Assembly (NCBI GenBank): GCA_030068145.1
Contig: JAPJBO010000049.1
Location: forward strand, 124,001 to 188,000
Direction of reading: 5' to 3'
From: Diplonema papillatum
Taxonomy: Eukaryota > Euglenozoa > Diplonemea > Diplonemida > Diplonemidae
Length of the DNA stretch: 64,000 bases
The translations under genes and the position numbers were made by a program. Position 1 is the stretch's first letter. Each line of letters starts with the position of its first letter. Below are positions 43,601 to 54,005 of this stretch, one piece after another. The notes under the pieces are model-generated. The model did no database searches and was not told the origin of the DNA. It saw only the letters and a program-made list of their open reading frames with translations.

Positions 43601-45925
43601 AGAGAGCCTCTTCAATCTGCGAGGCGATTTCAAACACCACGTCCACGGTTCCGTGTTTGGGCCTGAACCCGTGCTGGCTATCTGCTATCCAGCCTTCTTG
43701 CCACTGGACGACGTCCCTGAGCCTCGTGCTCGCCCACAAGCGATAGACCGCGCTTGTGACGGTGATGGGCCGCAATGCCAGCGGGTCGAGGGTTTCGTCT
43801 TTCGGGATCAGCGTGACCGCGGCTTCCAACAACGCGTTCGGCCACGTTCCGGTCGCTTCTATCGCGTTGAACACCTCCGCCAGGGCGTTCAGCAACGGCA
43901 GTGGCAGCTTCTTTAACTCTGCTGTGCTCCATCCGTCCACGCCCGGGACTCCGGCACGCTGCTTCTTTCCAAGAACGCTCCTCAGATCATCGCCCGTCAA
44001 ATCTCGGCACACCATCGGTCGACATCGGATGTATTCCGCATACTCCGCCTTGAAGGCTTCATAGCACGGTTCCGGTCTACTCGCGTACATCCGGTTGATG
44101 GGCGCCCATTCTTTCTGCAACGTCGCGTCGATCTCCCGTAGATTTGCCGTGTAGCGGCCATCCACTTTCAGCGCCACCAGACCGTCCGCCTTCTTCCTTC
44201 TGCACCACGGAAGCAGTTGCGCCCTGTTTGCACAGTGGAAGTTCTGCATCTTGCTCTCCAGCTGAGCTATTCTCCCCTTTCGCGCCTGTGCTGTCAGTGA
44301 CCGGCTCCTCGCTTCCAGCTTCTGCCTCAAGGTCTGGGCGACGCTCAAGTCCGGCGGGCGTCGCGGCAAATCGCGCACCTTTGGTACTCGTCCGGCCATT
44401 GATTCCAGTCCCGATACTACGTTCTCCCACGTCTTCTCCAGCGATCTCGGCATGCACCCGGGTCCTTCCCCACTCAGTGTTTGCAGCCCTCGGATGTAGG
44501 CGTCGAGGCCGTTCAATATCTTCCGGAATCTGCTTGAGGCATACGTACCCGCGCCCGTCCCGGTGTCTGTCACGGACGCAAAATGTTCTCTCTTAGGCTT
44601 TCTTGTCTCACCCCGTCCTTGATAGGCGGCAACGGGCCCGTCGAGCAACCCCTGTTTCTCCGCCAGCTCGACCAGATACCCCTCGCACGCCTTAGTCGCC
44701 GACACCCAGAGCGCTTCCACGTCATCTGGTGCTGCATCTTCGAACCGGTGCTTCACTAACAACTCTTCCGCCCGCGCTGCTGCCCGTCCTTCGTGCGTCA
44801 CGTCTACCTGGCTCATGGACCTTGGCATGCGGTACCTCTCACATGTGTCTGCAAACGCGGTGATGTCCAGCTCTACCGTCACCATCTTGTGGCTGGGCAC
44901 CCGCTGCCCTTCCGCGTCTACGACGACGGTGGTTTCGCTCGCTACCAGTGAGTGTATCGCGACGTCGTTCAGCAAGACGTGATCGATGCGTGTGCCTCGC
45001 GTCCCCGTCTTCTCGTACGTCTTCGGGGCACCGCCATCGGTGCAGATCTCTGCGGCGTCGTACCATCCCGATCGCAGCATGCACGACATCGCCGCCGACG
45101 ACGAGGGCTCCGCATTAAAATCGCCGGCCACAATGACCGGTACTCGTCCGAGACTTGCTGCTTCTCGGTGCACCTCCGCAATAATCTTCTCCCTCTCCGG
45201 CGCCGCCTTGTCCCCCGAGTTCGCATACAGTGTGAAGACATGCAAAAATTGGTTTCCTCTTCCAAGTCCGACGGCCACGTGCACCCACCTCCGGCTCGGT
45301 GACGGCTTCCCGACCACGAAGGCCGGCGCCGGTTTCTTCGCGAAGACTGCAACACCCGCTCCGCCGGCTTCCGCTATCCACGGTGATGCTTTGCCCTGCC
45401 GGTCAAGTCGCTCCCGACACGGTTCCCCCCACAGCGACTTCCAGTCTCGCCTGACGCCGTCCTCGAACTCCCTCTGACCCCAGTCGGTCAAAAGCGTCTC
45501 CTGTACCGCCAGAATGTCGACAGCGGCACAATCCAAAAAGTGTGCCCTCCCCCCGAGAGATGTCATGTTTATCGTCCCGAACTTCAGCGTCTCCCTTCCT
45601 CCTTGTAACACGCCCCCGTCCCGCTTCGGCGGCACCTGCTGCGACCTGGCGTCCGTTCCTTCATGTGCTGCGACCCTCACCGCGTGCTCGACCCGGCTCA
45701 ACTCCGCAGTTTCCACCGTGTCTGCATGTAGCGCCAGCTCCGCCAATGTGGTACCCGGGAGCAGGAGCCGGTCGTAGTGCTCCGGAACGTACGTGACCGC
45801 CGTCTGCTGCCCCGTGGCGCCCACGCGAGGTGCGTATCGTCGCAGGATGTGCGGCCTCCTGCTGTCCAGCACCCAGAGTACCGCTCCGGTGACCGTCGCG
45901 GCTGCCGTCAACGAGTGTAATCGAC
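40621..45925 (-). mobile_element. 5.3-kb non-LTR retrotransposon (LINE), 5'-truncated insertion
   Basis: The element is bounded by the direct repeat GCGTAATCGAGTGTA at 40606-40620 and 45926-45940, a 15-bp target-site duplication. Its 3' end (…CCAAACTAC on the minus strand) matches the end of a second copy at 62650-62861. There is no poly(A) tail. The open frame runs to within about 15 bp of the 5' junction without an ATG, so the insertion is 5'-truncated. Confidence 0.88.
40680..45911 (-). CDS. LINE polyprotein: APE endonuclease, reverse transcriptase, Cys/His-rich tail
   Basis: One unbroken frame of 1743 codons. Residues about 108-345 form an APE-type endonuclease (VQETLL, VAGDFNAEP, RIDHVLLND and SHKM blocks), which nicks the target. 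Residues about 640-960 are the reverse transcriptase: LRPITV, LDFAKCFDK (motif A), GILQGCPLSVIL (motif B) and SFADDL (motif C, FADD instead of YADD). A zinc knuckle of form C-x2-C-x11-H-x4-C follows near 1198-1216. Residues about 1505-1600 hold three Cys/His modules, and the C-terminus is rich in Lys/Arg. The listed 5' end is simply where the frame opens; the first ATG (45566) would cut into the endonuclease, consistent with truncation of the element. All key catalytic blocks look intact. Confidence 0.93.
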   Translation of the reverse strand: MTAAATVTGAVLWVLDSRRPHILRRYAPRVGATGQQTAVTYVPEHYDRLLLPGTTLAELALHADTVETAELSRVEHAVRVAAHEGTDARSQQVPPKRDGGVLQGGRETLKFGTINMTSLGGRAHFLDCAAVDILAVQETLLTDWGQREFEDGVRRDWKSLWGEPCRERLDRQGKASPWIAEAGGAGVAVFAKKPAPAFVVGKPSPSRRWVHVAVGLGRGNQFLHVFTLYANSGDKAAPEREKIIAEVHREAASLGRVPVIVAGDFNAEPSSSAAMSCMLRSGWYDAAEICTDGGAPKTYEKTGTRGTRIDHVLLNDVAIHSLVASETTVVVDAEGQRVPSHKMVTVELDITAFADTCERYRMPRSMSQVDVTHEGRAAARAEELLVKHRFEDAAPDDVEALWVSATKACEGYLVELAEKQGLLDGPVAAYQGRGETRKPKREHFASVTDTGTGAGTYASSRFRKILNGLDAYIRGLQTLSGEGPGCMPRSLEKTWENVVSGLESMAGRVPKVRDLPRRPPDLSVAQTLRQKLEARSRSLTAQARKGRIAQLESKMQNFHCANRAQLLPWCRRKKADGLVALKVDGRYTANLREIDATLQKEWAPINRMYASRPEPCYEAFKAEYAEYIRCRPMVCRDLTGDDLRSVLGKKQRAGVPGVDGWSTAELKKLPLPLLNALAEVFNAIEATGTWPNALLEAAVTLIPKDETLDPLALRPITVTSAVYRLWASTRLRDVVQWQEGWIADSQHGFRPKHGTVDVVFEIASQIEEALLTGKELYGVALDFAKCFDKVPRDVVLKLVGDLGLHERILGPLRDVYARLRRRYKLHMGLGDIFYTTNGILQGCPLSVILINALLSIVVRRVDDVGGVTSESFADDLTLLTRLREACLQDALVEVDRFCANTGMSIGIPKTFAFGTPKGYEAKLKIGGTDIVTKEELTIVGCLVGTKRTRRTTDLRYDQRAEEAERLGALPISRAQRSGLAAMAVLPAATYGSEFALPTVRGLGKFTAALLRGVWDPVRLHRAQEAVLGILNKAHMLDPYTVLPYRSLGMIAEVCRKRPVWRARVATVRRAYGSRIRAWGPIGIAAEHAKKLGIRWTEDLDDAEDEAGNVLRLVRQSKGERGHTLRKAIHGWRLGELEKRRTNFGGVRAGVDYTATNAYGLKASTTLTAARDVAEVVAGSVMTESHAAKLWGGDGLCRRCDEATEETLGHIWWQCRAYERIRMQQQYAEIVDADRSTWPPCLQEHGILPKGSRINIEVLHTFMAEVMQERRRLEREGRDRAVGHPWRQLHPDDCPPRRLNFEAIAGPGTFTAVAGERWFRALQYWLDGMCWSVAGDVSTAELAVDFEVYTGLDLPGSLVATTGGTPLCIRARMLARMLKTIGEALERKGVGPLLPGRKLEKIGSLRTVGAPPCLTGYEMRPIFRGGEETMGILETQLKASRHAFTGEAWGMDLFPTYGRERAERAARWAAFDDATEKRKGKKSAVVGGDPWLVPEGIPRHEKWGERVCPGHQKVKCDVCKRRGKSVAWCCQAHHREGDGLAVKMCAEHRMTQCATCKTTAECCRNHHHRCLDHGMPTCDGCKKHADLRSRRPGHCCRKGHHRAAVARGEETTAKKRKAEPEGPAPAPRQAKRENVVLVLPEAEEDEREPATSTPTSAAKVGKTAPTPAKKRQPDSAAEPVPKRRKGRVDAPRPSPRRWEKAEIDAQPMNLDEQSKKKRSTKRAPERDDQDELKRRKHDTSRAKR

Positions 45926-46138
45926 GCGTAATCGAGTGTAATCGAGCTCAAGTCGCTTTCAGGGGGGGTAGGTGAATTGGCTCAGTTATTACCCATTATT
46001 AGATCTAATAATACGTAATAATCAGGCTAATAATATCTAATAAAATCTAATCGAATCTAATAATAATTATTACATGCCAACCGTGACTTAGCAACTTTTT
46101 GGCCCAGAACCCGAAAAATTTGCCCACACTCAAATGTG

Positions 46139-46735
46139 GTGGCGCGTTTGGCGTGGCGCGGCGCGGCGCGTTGGCGCACCCTGTAGCCCCAAGGAAATTT
46201 AGGTTCCCACGTGGGCAAAAGTGTGCCTCGGCGGAAGTGATACCCAGTCTGGGTCATTTTTCAATGGGCACAAACAGTCTCTGGTTTTGGCAAAGTGTGG
46301 TGATATTTTCCCGCTGGTCTACGTAGAAAATATTTTCCGACGACTTTTTGCTCGCTCTTTGCTCGGATGAAGAGAACGGTGCCAAATAGACCCGGAAACG
46401 TAGGCGGATTATTGTGGTTCGTCGGCATTTCATTGCCGCAGGGTACATTACACCCGCATTGCACCCGTCAAAACCGGTCCGAAAAGGCTGCTTGCAGGGA
46501 TCGATCCCCTGGAAAAAGTGTTGGTTTTCACTGGCTCTGGAAGGACAGGGGGTGTGGGAAGGCACCAGAATAGGTTGACACCCTCTGAGAACAGGTTTTC
46601 CGGACCAAAAACTTGTCGGGACGCACGCCGGGATCGCCGAGAAAATGGACGAATTATGATCCCAAAGTGAAGAAGTTGTCAATTCCTGGTGAGAACACTA
46701 AGGGCGCGCCAATCGCGCCAAACGCGCCATACAGG
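46139..46735. mobile_element. Possible TIR element with GGCGCG-rich ends
   Basis: tggcgcgtttggcg at 46142 and its inverse cgccaaacgcgcca at 46717-46730 share further GC-rich sequence on the inner side. No target duplication or transposase was seen; chance matching of GC-rich sequence is possible. Confidence 0.35.
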
Positions 46736-49212
46736 GTTTTCTGGCGCGGCCTGGTGCGGCTGGCGCAGGAGCCGCACTGCCCTGCACGCGTTACCACGAG
46801 TGCACCCTTCTAATACCCGACATCTCCACGGCGTCAGATGTTGACTGTCTCCGGAGCGTCGTTCATCGGGTTGCCGCCGAGCCTGTGCAGTACTGCCCGC
46901 CGATGAGGTAGCAAGTGTGACGAGAAACCTGGCACTTGGACCGTCTGTTTTGGAAGGGATGCGCGGGAAGATGAAGAAGGTCCTCCAAATCGCTACTCAT
47001 CCAAACGTGCGGGACGAGAACAGTCGACAAAGGTCTGCTGCAAAGAAGGAGAGTTGCCTTCTTTGTAAGTCCAAGCAGGAGGAAGCTGACATGGTGGCTG
47101 GCAGAAAGAGGAAACGAGAAGGCCTGCTCGTATCGATTCGCTCCGATTCGACTGCACGAAGGAGTGGTCGAAAGTCCTGTTGCTGCAGCAGTGTCATGCC
47201 AGGGGACGAAATCAACAATGGGGCGCCTTCAGAAGAAAGATTTACTGACGTCGATAGGGTATAAAAACATCGACTTTCCGAGGAAGCACTTTCGGGCAGC
47301 TTTACAGAAGCACGATGCGGAGATTCCATTACCCGATCCCGCCCCCGAAGCTGCGAAGAAAGGGGAAGACGAAGAAGTAGCTGCCGAACAAGTGCCTCAG
47401 CTCCTTGACAAACCCTAGTTGTATTTCATTAATAGACTGACATCGCCCCACTCTGTTTCACATTCACGTCAGTTTTGTGTTCAGTCATGCATTTCTTGTT
47501 TTGCTGACACTAGCCATTCTTGCAGTACCGCAGATGTCCAGCGTTTTGGTTGTATTTGCCCTTGTTCCCCCGTTGCTTGCTTTCTTCTGCGCGACTTGTT
47601 TGTTGACGAAGACGGCGCAAACAAGTAGACCGTTGAGGCAGCAGACCATGGAGACTCGTCCCATAACCTTTTCGCACCGCCGGACATCCAGAGCTCTATG
47701 CAGTACATTCTGAGCACATCGCTACTGAACGTCCATTTAATCCTTCGGTGCGGTTGCCTTCGGAGCCGTAGCGCCGCTCCGGTGTGCGAATTAAACTCAT
47801 GTTGAATGCGCTGTTTTACGAAACGCACTTCGGCTACGTTCCTTGGCCGGACTGCTGACGCTACGGGATCCTCGGTTGTGCTCCTTAGCTGGATGGCTTG
47901 CTCGATGGGATGAGCTGGGCACAGCGCGGTGCTGTGGGGTGAGGCGCGGACTGGAACGGTCTCTCCTCCCGTTTACGCTGGCCACACGCGCGGAAGCGCA
48001 GCTGGTGAAACAACGTCCTCCTTCAACCAGCTTGCGAGCTCCTTTTCCACCACACCTTGCTCAAGGACACGCCTCCGCGAACCGCCGCGAATCCCAGCGT
48101 CGTTTAGACGCTGTGGGAGCTTTTCCTGAAGCTGCTGGGAAGATACACTGGGAGTGCCACCGCTTGCTGCTTCGTCGGGTACCTTTTTAAACCTTCCTTT
48201 GTTCCATTATGCAGCAAGAATTGCGGAATACATCACACTCGCCACGGTCATCTTTTCTGGCAACTCGGTGTCCATAGGGCTGAAGCAAGCCGGCTGATCG
48301 CGCTACGAACTTGGCCGACATCCAGCTTGTCGGATGATCCAACGCCCAACTTCACAAAGATACACGAAAAGCGGGTACATGACGAAGGTTGCCCCGAGGA
48401 GGCGTGAACTTCCCAAGCCATTGCAACTCTGAAAGAGGTTGTCGAGAACTTCGTCAAGATGGTGACGAAGACTGGTGGATGAGGATGAGTGCAAGACAGA
48501 TGGTACGTTCAGCGAAATGTGCGCCTGTTTTTCGAGGAGCGCTTTTTTCAGAGCCTTTTGCGCGGGCAGACGCTACCACGAGGGAAAAAAAACGAGAGTA
48601 TTTGTTGCCCCTCCTCCCTTCCAAACTCAGAAAACCCGAAACCTGGAGAAAACATTGCCGAACAAAAATGAAGAAAAAATCTGGGTGGAGGTCAAATTTT
48701 GCTAAGTACACCCAGCGTTTAAATCACGTACACCCCTGCTCTGCGCTGCCAGTAACTGCCAGTAACAGCCAGTAACCGCCAGGTAGACTGCCATGGTACA
48801 TAAGCTATAATCAAACGCACCACTAATTGAGGGAGAAATAAAGCAATTCTGAAAACACAAGACGATTGAAAACCCACGGACACAAGCGGCGGTCTGACCC
48901 GAAAGGACCCGACGGACGCTGAAGCATCCAAAACGGAGCCTAATGAATCACAAACAGACAGGGCGCTTCGTTTTGTTTGTGCGTGCCGGTTGATCGGTTT
49001 CCCACTTGTATTTACCCTTTTTCATTTTCAGGGAAGGGGTTCAGATCAAAAACACGCTGCCTACGTCTTTCTGGCTGGCACAGTACATTGAAGGGCATCC
49101 CGCAAGAATCGGTAGTAATAAACCCCCGACTCGAAAAGGAGCGAGTCTTGACTTGTTCCGGTGGCAAATCTCATTTGTCGCCCGCGCAAAGACTCAGGCC
49201 GCCACCCAAATT
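46736..49212. other. Intergenic, little supported
   Basis: Apart from the small + frame at 47218-47418, I see no gene. Continuation of the Sel1 gene toward lower coordinates was looked for here without success. Confidence 0.45.
47218..47418 (+). CDS. Small hypothetical ORF or terminal exon
   Basis: 66 codons from ATG to TAG. The product is charged, with a Lys/Arg N-terminal half and an acidic C-terminal half (EAAKKGEDEEVAAEQ). Composition is more protein-like than the surroundings. It could be the last exon of a gene whose upstream exons (perhaps in 46917-47200) are not resolved. I do not recognise it. Confidence 0.3.
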   Translation: MGRLQKKDLLTSIGYKNIDFPRKHFRAALQKHDAEIPLPDPAPEAAKKGEDEEVAAEQVPQLLDKP

Positions 49213-49845
49213 CTACCCGACCCGTCTCGGGAGGTTGCGCACCGACTTGATTCGGGTGGAGTGGAGAGGATTGAAATGGCAAACCTCGCAGAGCTTCGCG
49301 AGGTTGTACATGGCGTTCTGGTTGTTCTGCTGCGCTGCGAGGAGGAAGTACTTGTAGCCGGTGGGGTAATTCTGCACGGTGCCCTCGCCGCGGCAGTACA
49401 TGCCGCCGACCTCGGTCTGCGCCCACGCGTCGCCGGCGTCGGCGGCCCGGCGGATGATTTCGAACGCCTCGGCGGGCTTCGCGGCGGTGCCTTCCCCCGC
49501 GTACAACTTCTTCGCCAGCGCTATGCACGCTGACGAGTCGCCGGCCGCCGCGAGTTTTCGGAGGTCGCGCACTTCGGACGATTCGCTTGAGGTGTACATG
49601 CGGTATGACGCGTATCCGAGCAGGGCTGCGATGACAAGTATCTCCCTCCACGAGAACATCTTCGCGGCCGTTTGGAACGGCGTTTGCGTCGTCGTCTTTG
49701 TCTCAAGCTTCGCGGCCGGCTCCCCGAGGATCTTGTCGACGATGTGCGCCTTCTCCGTGCAGTCGCTGGTCTGCAGCTGCCGCTTGAGGGCGAGCTTCTT
49801 CAGGTCCTTCGTGCTCAGCCGCAGCAGCTCTTCCCGCGACGGCAT
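49213..49845 (-). CDS. SAP-like/Sel1-repeat single-pass membrane protein, 3' end unresolved
   Basis: From ATG 49845: residues 1-42 form a SAP-like helical motif (LSTKDLKKLAL… TEKAHIVDKIL), residues about 68-84 a membrane helix, and about 98 onward Sel1-type TPR repeats (AAAGDSSACIALAKKLYAGEG and AADAGDAWAQTEVGGMYCRGEG), with a third cut short at NLAKLCE. Sel1 proteins with one membrane helix are often organelle or ER scaffolds; location is not predictable here. A donor-like GTTTGC at 49284 immediately follows NLAKLCE in phase 0, so further exons are likely, but none was found down to 46 kb. Read through, the frame stops at 49213 after 23 unrelated residues. The frame is also open upstream to 50022. 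Confidence 0.68.
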   Translation of the reverse strand: MPSREELLRLSTKDLKKLALKRQLQTSDCTEKAHIVDKILGEPAAKLETKTTTQTPFQTAAKMFSWREILVIAALLGYASYRMYTSSESSEVRDLRKLAAAGDSSACIALAKKLYAGEGTAAKPAEAFEIIRRAADAGDAWAQTEVGGMYCRGEGTVQNYPTGYKYFLLAAQQNNQNAMYNLAKLCEVCHFNPLHSTRIKSVRNLPRRVG

Positions 49846-50585
49846 CCCGGTCACGCAGCCCCGCCGCTGCGGCGCGCGGCCGCCGGCGCGGAACGCCGCC
49901 CTCCGCAGCAGCATTTCTTCGTCCTGTTTTCCTCCCCCTCCAACCCCGGGGGTGGCCTGAGCGGGCAGTCTGTGAGCACAAGAGAAGAGGAGAAGTTGGG
50001 GCCACACAGACATGAAGTACACGTTTGTTGGTTGATTGATGAAAGTGATGCATATAGGTCTACAACTGGCGCATTCGGTTGTTCGATGATCGTTTCCCCG
50101 ATATTGTGCATATGTGCATTCGCTGGTCTGAGCGCGAGCTTCTTCAGGTCCTTCGTGCTCAGCCGCAGCAGCTCTTCCGCGACGGCATCCCGGTCACGCG
50201 GCCCCGCCGCTGCTGCGCGCGGCCGCCGGCGCGGAACGCCGCCCTTCGCAGCAGCATTTTTTCGTCCTGTTTTCCTCCCCCTCAACCCCGGGGGTACCTG
50301 AGCGGGCAGTCTGCGAAATCGACAGAAGAGGAGAAGGTGGGGCCACACAGACATGAAGTACACGTTTGTTGGTTGATTGATGAAAGTGATGCATATAGGT
50401 CTTCAACCGGCGCAGTCGGTTGTCCGATGACCGTTTATGTGCATTCGCTGGTGTGAGCGCGAGCTTCTTCAGATCCTTTGTGCTCAGCCGTAGCAGCTCT
50501 TCCCGCGACGGCATCCCGGTCACGCAGCCCCGCCGCTGCGACGCGCGGCCGCCGGCGAGGAACAACTCCCGGGGGCGGCATGAGC
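49791..50585. repeat. Three tandem copies of the Sel1 gene start region
   Basis: The segment from cgagcttcttcag through the start codon and several hundred bases upstream is repeated, starting at 49791, 50135 and 50460 (offsets 344 and 325). Copy 1 continues into the Sel1 gene; copies 2 and 3 diverge right after LKKLAL. Copy 2 has lost one base and its frame; copy 3 still encodes MPSREELLRLSTKDLKKLAL before diverging. Confidence 0.85.
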
Positions 50586-53092
50586 GGGCAGTGTGCAGTG
50601 TGGTCTCCCGGCAGGGGAAAACACTGTTTGTTGAAAAAAAGGTAGCCAAATGCTCTGCTGCTTCTGCCGTGTGTTTACCGGACGCGTTGGCCCCTTTCTC
50701 ACCACCTTCCTTAACTCGCCCATGCCAGCCCCTTCAGGGAATCATTGTCTTTTAACAGTTTGATTACTCTATTAGCTATATGGCGCACGGGAGCCGAGCT
50801 TTACGTGTTGGGCGGTACTGCAGTGCTACGAACCTACGGGTCAAGTAGCTCAGGCGTGGTGCAGGGGCTTAGCGCTTGCGCTGAGCACAAGCTCGTAGAG
50901 ACGGTCAGCCACAGGGCAGAGCGGACGGGGTTGTGGCACTGTGCTGCCTTCTGCTCAAGCTTTGCTGTGGTTGACCGTTCCTGGACCCGGGTCGGCCTTA
51001 TCTCTCGCATTTTCCGTCCATTTCGTTCAGTTTCCAGGGGTTTTCGGGGCTTCTGGGAATCTGGATGAGACTAGGCGTCAGTCGGGCTTCCATGACGACC
51101 CCCGTTGTTTTCTTGGTCATTTTATCGAACAAAGGGAACGGGGCGCGAAAATAGCCGCAATTCCATGATTGGCCACTGTGAGGAGCTGCATAGCAGGGAC
51201 GGGGGGCGAAGGCAGCTCGCCCGACGGTTGCGAGGGGAGAGGGGAGGAGGGACAGGAGGAAGGCGCGAAGAGAAGAAAAAGAAAACGAGAAAAAAGAGGG
51301 TGGGTTTTGGTTAAGCAGGAGAGGAGCTATTAGGGGACCAAGAAACAAAAAGAAGGGGAATAGTTGAGTCGTAGCTCTTGACAAAACAGATAGAGAGAGA
51401 GACGAGTTAGAGTGCAGGGACCATCTCTCCGAGGAGTATCCGGTCGCCCAACTACTATCCCGTACAGATATAATAAAATCCTCACCCCTATGCTTGTGTC
51501 TGTCACTCTTGTCCACCGCTCCTGCTCTGCTTGCCGCGCGCCGTATGGTTGGAGTAAAAGGTGAAGCCAGAAAGCTGCTAATCTTGCTGCTGACCACGCA
51601 AGCAAGCTACTTTGTTCCTCTGGACGGATTGGAGCGGCAAACCTGTCGTTCGGATTATTATTAGTCTTTAAAGAAACAAGTTTCTTTTCCTACTAGATAA
51701 AAAAAAGGCGTTATTAAGCTTCGCTTTTTCTGACGAAACGGGGTCGGTCCTGCTTCAGGTTGTGTTAGGTTCCCCGACTCCCGCAATCGCGGTGAGCCCA
51801 AACTCAAGAGTTCCGGTCAACTATTCCCTGCAGTATTGGCATACTTTCAAGAAGAAAAAGGAGGCCCCTCAAAATGGTCTGAGCTCGGCGCGCTGACCCC
51901 TGCTGAGCAGCGTTTTTTTTTTGGGGGGGGGGTTCCTCATATTTTCGTCTCTCTTCTCTTCTTCTCTTTTTCTCTCTTCCGGCCGTGCTTAACAGTGCGT
52001 CGGATCAATCTCTTCGTCCAGCGAAGAGGTCCCCACACGAACCTCTTCATCTTGCTGATGACAGTAGACAGGCGCTCATTTCGTGCGTGCACCGGTGGAT
52101 CGACTTCTCACATATCTTTCACCCCTCTCTCTCTTTTTCCTCAGGTTAGGAACTCTGACCAGCCAATGAACGCGCCTTGCCTTCGTCTTTTTGGCATTGG
52201 CAGCAACGCAGGGCGACCCGCGACGTTGCTGGTACTAAAAAAAAAAGAAAGGAAGAAAAACACGGGTCTCTCCTTTCCTCCTGTGACCCCCCACCACATG
52301 ACTCCCGAAGAACCGGGAGGCCGCTCGGGGGCGGCGTTGCGCCGGCATCCTGCCGAGATTAGTATCTAATTAAGGTTATGCACCCCACCGAACGGCATCT
52401 TCGTCATCTAAGCTCCAATCATATCTCAGCCGCCTGCAAGGGCATCCGCGCCGATCGCGCCCGTTTGGGTTTCTGTTCTTTCGTTTTGTTTAGCTTTCTT
52501 TGTGGGTTAGTGTGGGGCTACAGACTTACTCTATCATCGTTTCTGCGTTCGTTTTCCCCCCTTTGGTGCCCAATCGGGGTGTTGCACGTTTTGCAAGCCG
52601 GAGCGGCTCCGCGTGTAATGTGCGCGTGAGACGTGCGTTCTCCCACTTCCAAGACCAGAGCCTTTCTGGTCAAACGCGCCAAGAGGCTGCCACGTCCAGG
52701 TGGAGGGAGTGTTCAGGCGGGCGGTCTGGTCAAAAAAGCCGGTCTCCCCTGGAACTGAATTGCAGGTCCAGATTTGCACGAAGCGATGCAGTTTCGGGTC
52801 ACAATAAGTGGAATCAGTCTCTCGGATAGCAGGTCAATACAAGACTTCTACACACAGATTCGCACCTGTACGCACGTTCGGCTGCAACTTCTATCCCGCG
52901 CACCCTGCTAGCAGCTGTTGCATCTGCTTGCGGGTAAAATAGCCTTTTTCTACGAGGCACCTACCAATCGGTTTTCAACCGGCAACTTTTAAGGGGGAAG
53001 AACCGAACCTCATCAAAAAGAAAAACGCAGGAAGGAGATCAAGGCAAAAAAGCTAATATAAGAAAAAGCGAGAAAAGGAAGAGATTGTCGTC
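50586..53092. other. Repeat-rich intergenic region
   Basis: 50778-50992 is a copy of the 6500-6745 repeat. 51356-51828 is the long form of the GGGAATAG element. The remainder, including 51830-53090, shows no supported gene. Confidence 0.55.
51356..51828. mobile_element. GGGAATAG inverted-repeat element, long copy
   Basis: The ends GGGAATAGTTGAGTCGTAGC and, inverted, GGGAATAGTTGACCGGAAC enclose 473 bp. The interior contains the sequence also found at 12238-12530 and a stretch shared with 33400-33480 (gacgagttagagtgcag…gaccatctctccg). It appears to be the longest family member in the window, with copies 5099-5270 and 29600-29795 shorter derivatives. Confidence 0.6.
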
Positions 53093-53323
53093 TTAGGTAA
53101 ACTCGTTAGGAAAGCCGACGTACCAAGCCCAGTTGAGCCGCGCCCTGGGGCCCTCGTTCCTGAGCCAGGCCTCGGCTCCAGTTTCACGCCAACGTTGTTG
53201 CACATCCTTATGATATGCAGGGCTTTTCCTGTCGGCAGTTGCGCTGCCTTTTGGCCGCCAGACACGGGCACTCCCCCGTCCTAGTCTTGTTTTTGTGCCA
53301 CCGGCGATCAACCGGCGAGGCAA
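53093..53323 (-). CDS. Possible terminal exon of an unknown gene
   Basis: The frame ends ETGAEAWLRNEGPRARLNWAW…PNEFT before a stop at 53093. The tryptophan-rich, non-repetitive composition looks coding. A further minus-strand frame at about 53569-53871 (…KPPYPKASEVDRRL) might be an upstream exon. No family was recognised and no intron borders were fixed. Confidence 0.25.
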   Translation of the reverse strand: MPRRLIAGGTKTRLGRGSARVWRPKGSATADRKSPAYHKDVQQRWRETGAEAWLRNEGPRARLNWAWYVGFPNEFT

Positions 53324-54005
53324 ACCCTGGCTTTGTCTTTCAGCCTTGTTGTTTCTTTTGTGTTTCCGACAATCCCCTGTGACTGTACTACAGATTGTGC
53401 GTCAGATTACGTATACACCGGGCCATCTCCTACTTCTTGGCCAGCGTCAAAGATCCCGCTCAGTAGTCAGGAGTTATGAAATGTCAAGACGCGACACGCA
53501 TAATGTCCTTCAGATGTCCAGGAGGAAGGTGCCCGGCCTCTTTTCCAGAGCTATTTGGTTTGTGGTTTTTAAAGTCTCCGGTCGACCTCAGAGGCTTTTG
53601 GGTAGGGAGGTTTGGGAGGGATAAAGGGGAGGGGGGCGCCTGCGGGTCGATCGCTTCCGGCAGGTGAGAGCTTGTCCTTGTCCCCCGATCCTTCTGCTTT
53701 CGGCCGACAACGCGTTCCCGCACGCGTCTGGCCGGCTTGCCTTTGTTCTTCAGTGACCCTTCGTTTCCGTCGCCGGCGTGTTTGTGTAAAGATTGAATTG
53801 CTGCCGGGCAATGGCAGGATTGGTTTCGGTCGCAACATTTCCGGACTCAAAGCTTGCGGGATGAGGCCCAATATTCTTTGTTTTTCCGCGAAGTCGGAAA
53901 GGGGCTCCTACTTCAGAAGAAGCGCGGGCGCCCGTGCCAGGCGGAGAAGGCCGCAGCCCCGGAAAGCGGTCATTGCGTTTTTTGTATAAGCACCTGCTTT
54001 GTAGG

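Larger units (their letters stand above)
40574..45988. mobile_element. Small palindromic MITE split by the LINE
   Basis: The ends TAATTGAGCCAATTCACC (40574) and, inverted, TAACTGAGCCAATTCACC (45988) continue into short C/G tracts. Removing the LINE and one copy of its 15-bp target duplication leaves a unit of about 95 bp with inverted repeats of roughly 29 bp. Confidence 0.7.

Noticed and set aside
40574..45988. LINE mobilised as part of a DNA transposon with these TIRs
   Set aside because: The 15-bp direct repeat lies exactly at the LINE ends, inside the inverted repeats, so a separate LINE insertion into a MITE explains it better.
46997..47329. Continuation exon of the Sel1 gene
   Set aside because: No Sel1/TPR pattern (G-x-A, alternating helices) in this frame or others between 46 and 49.2 kb.
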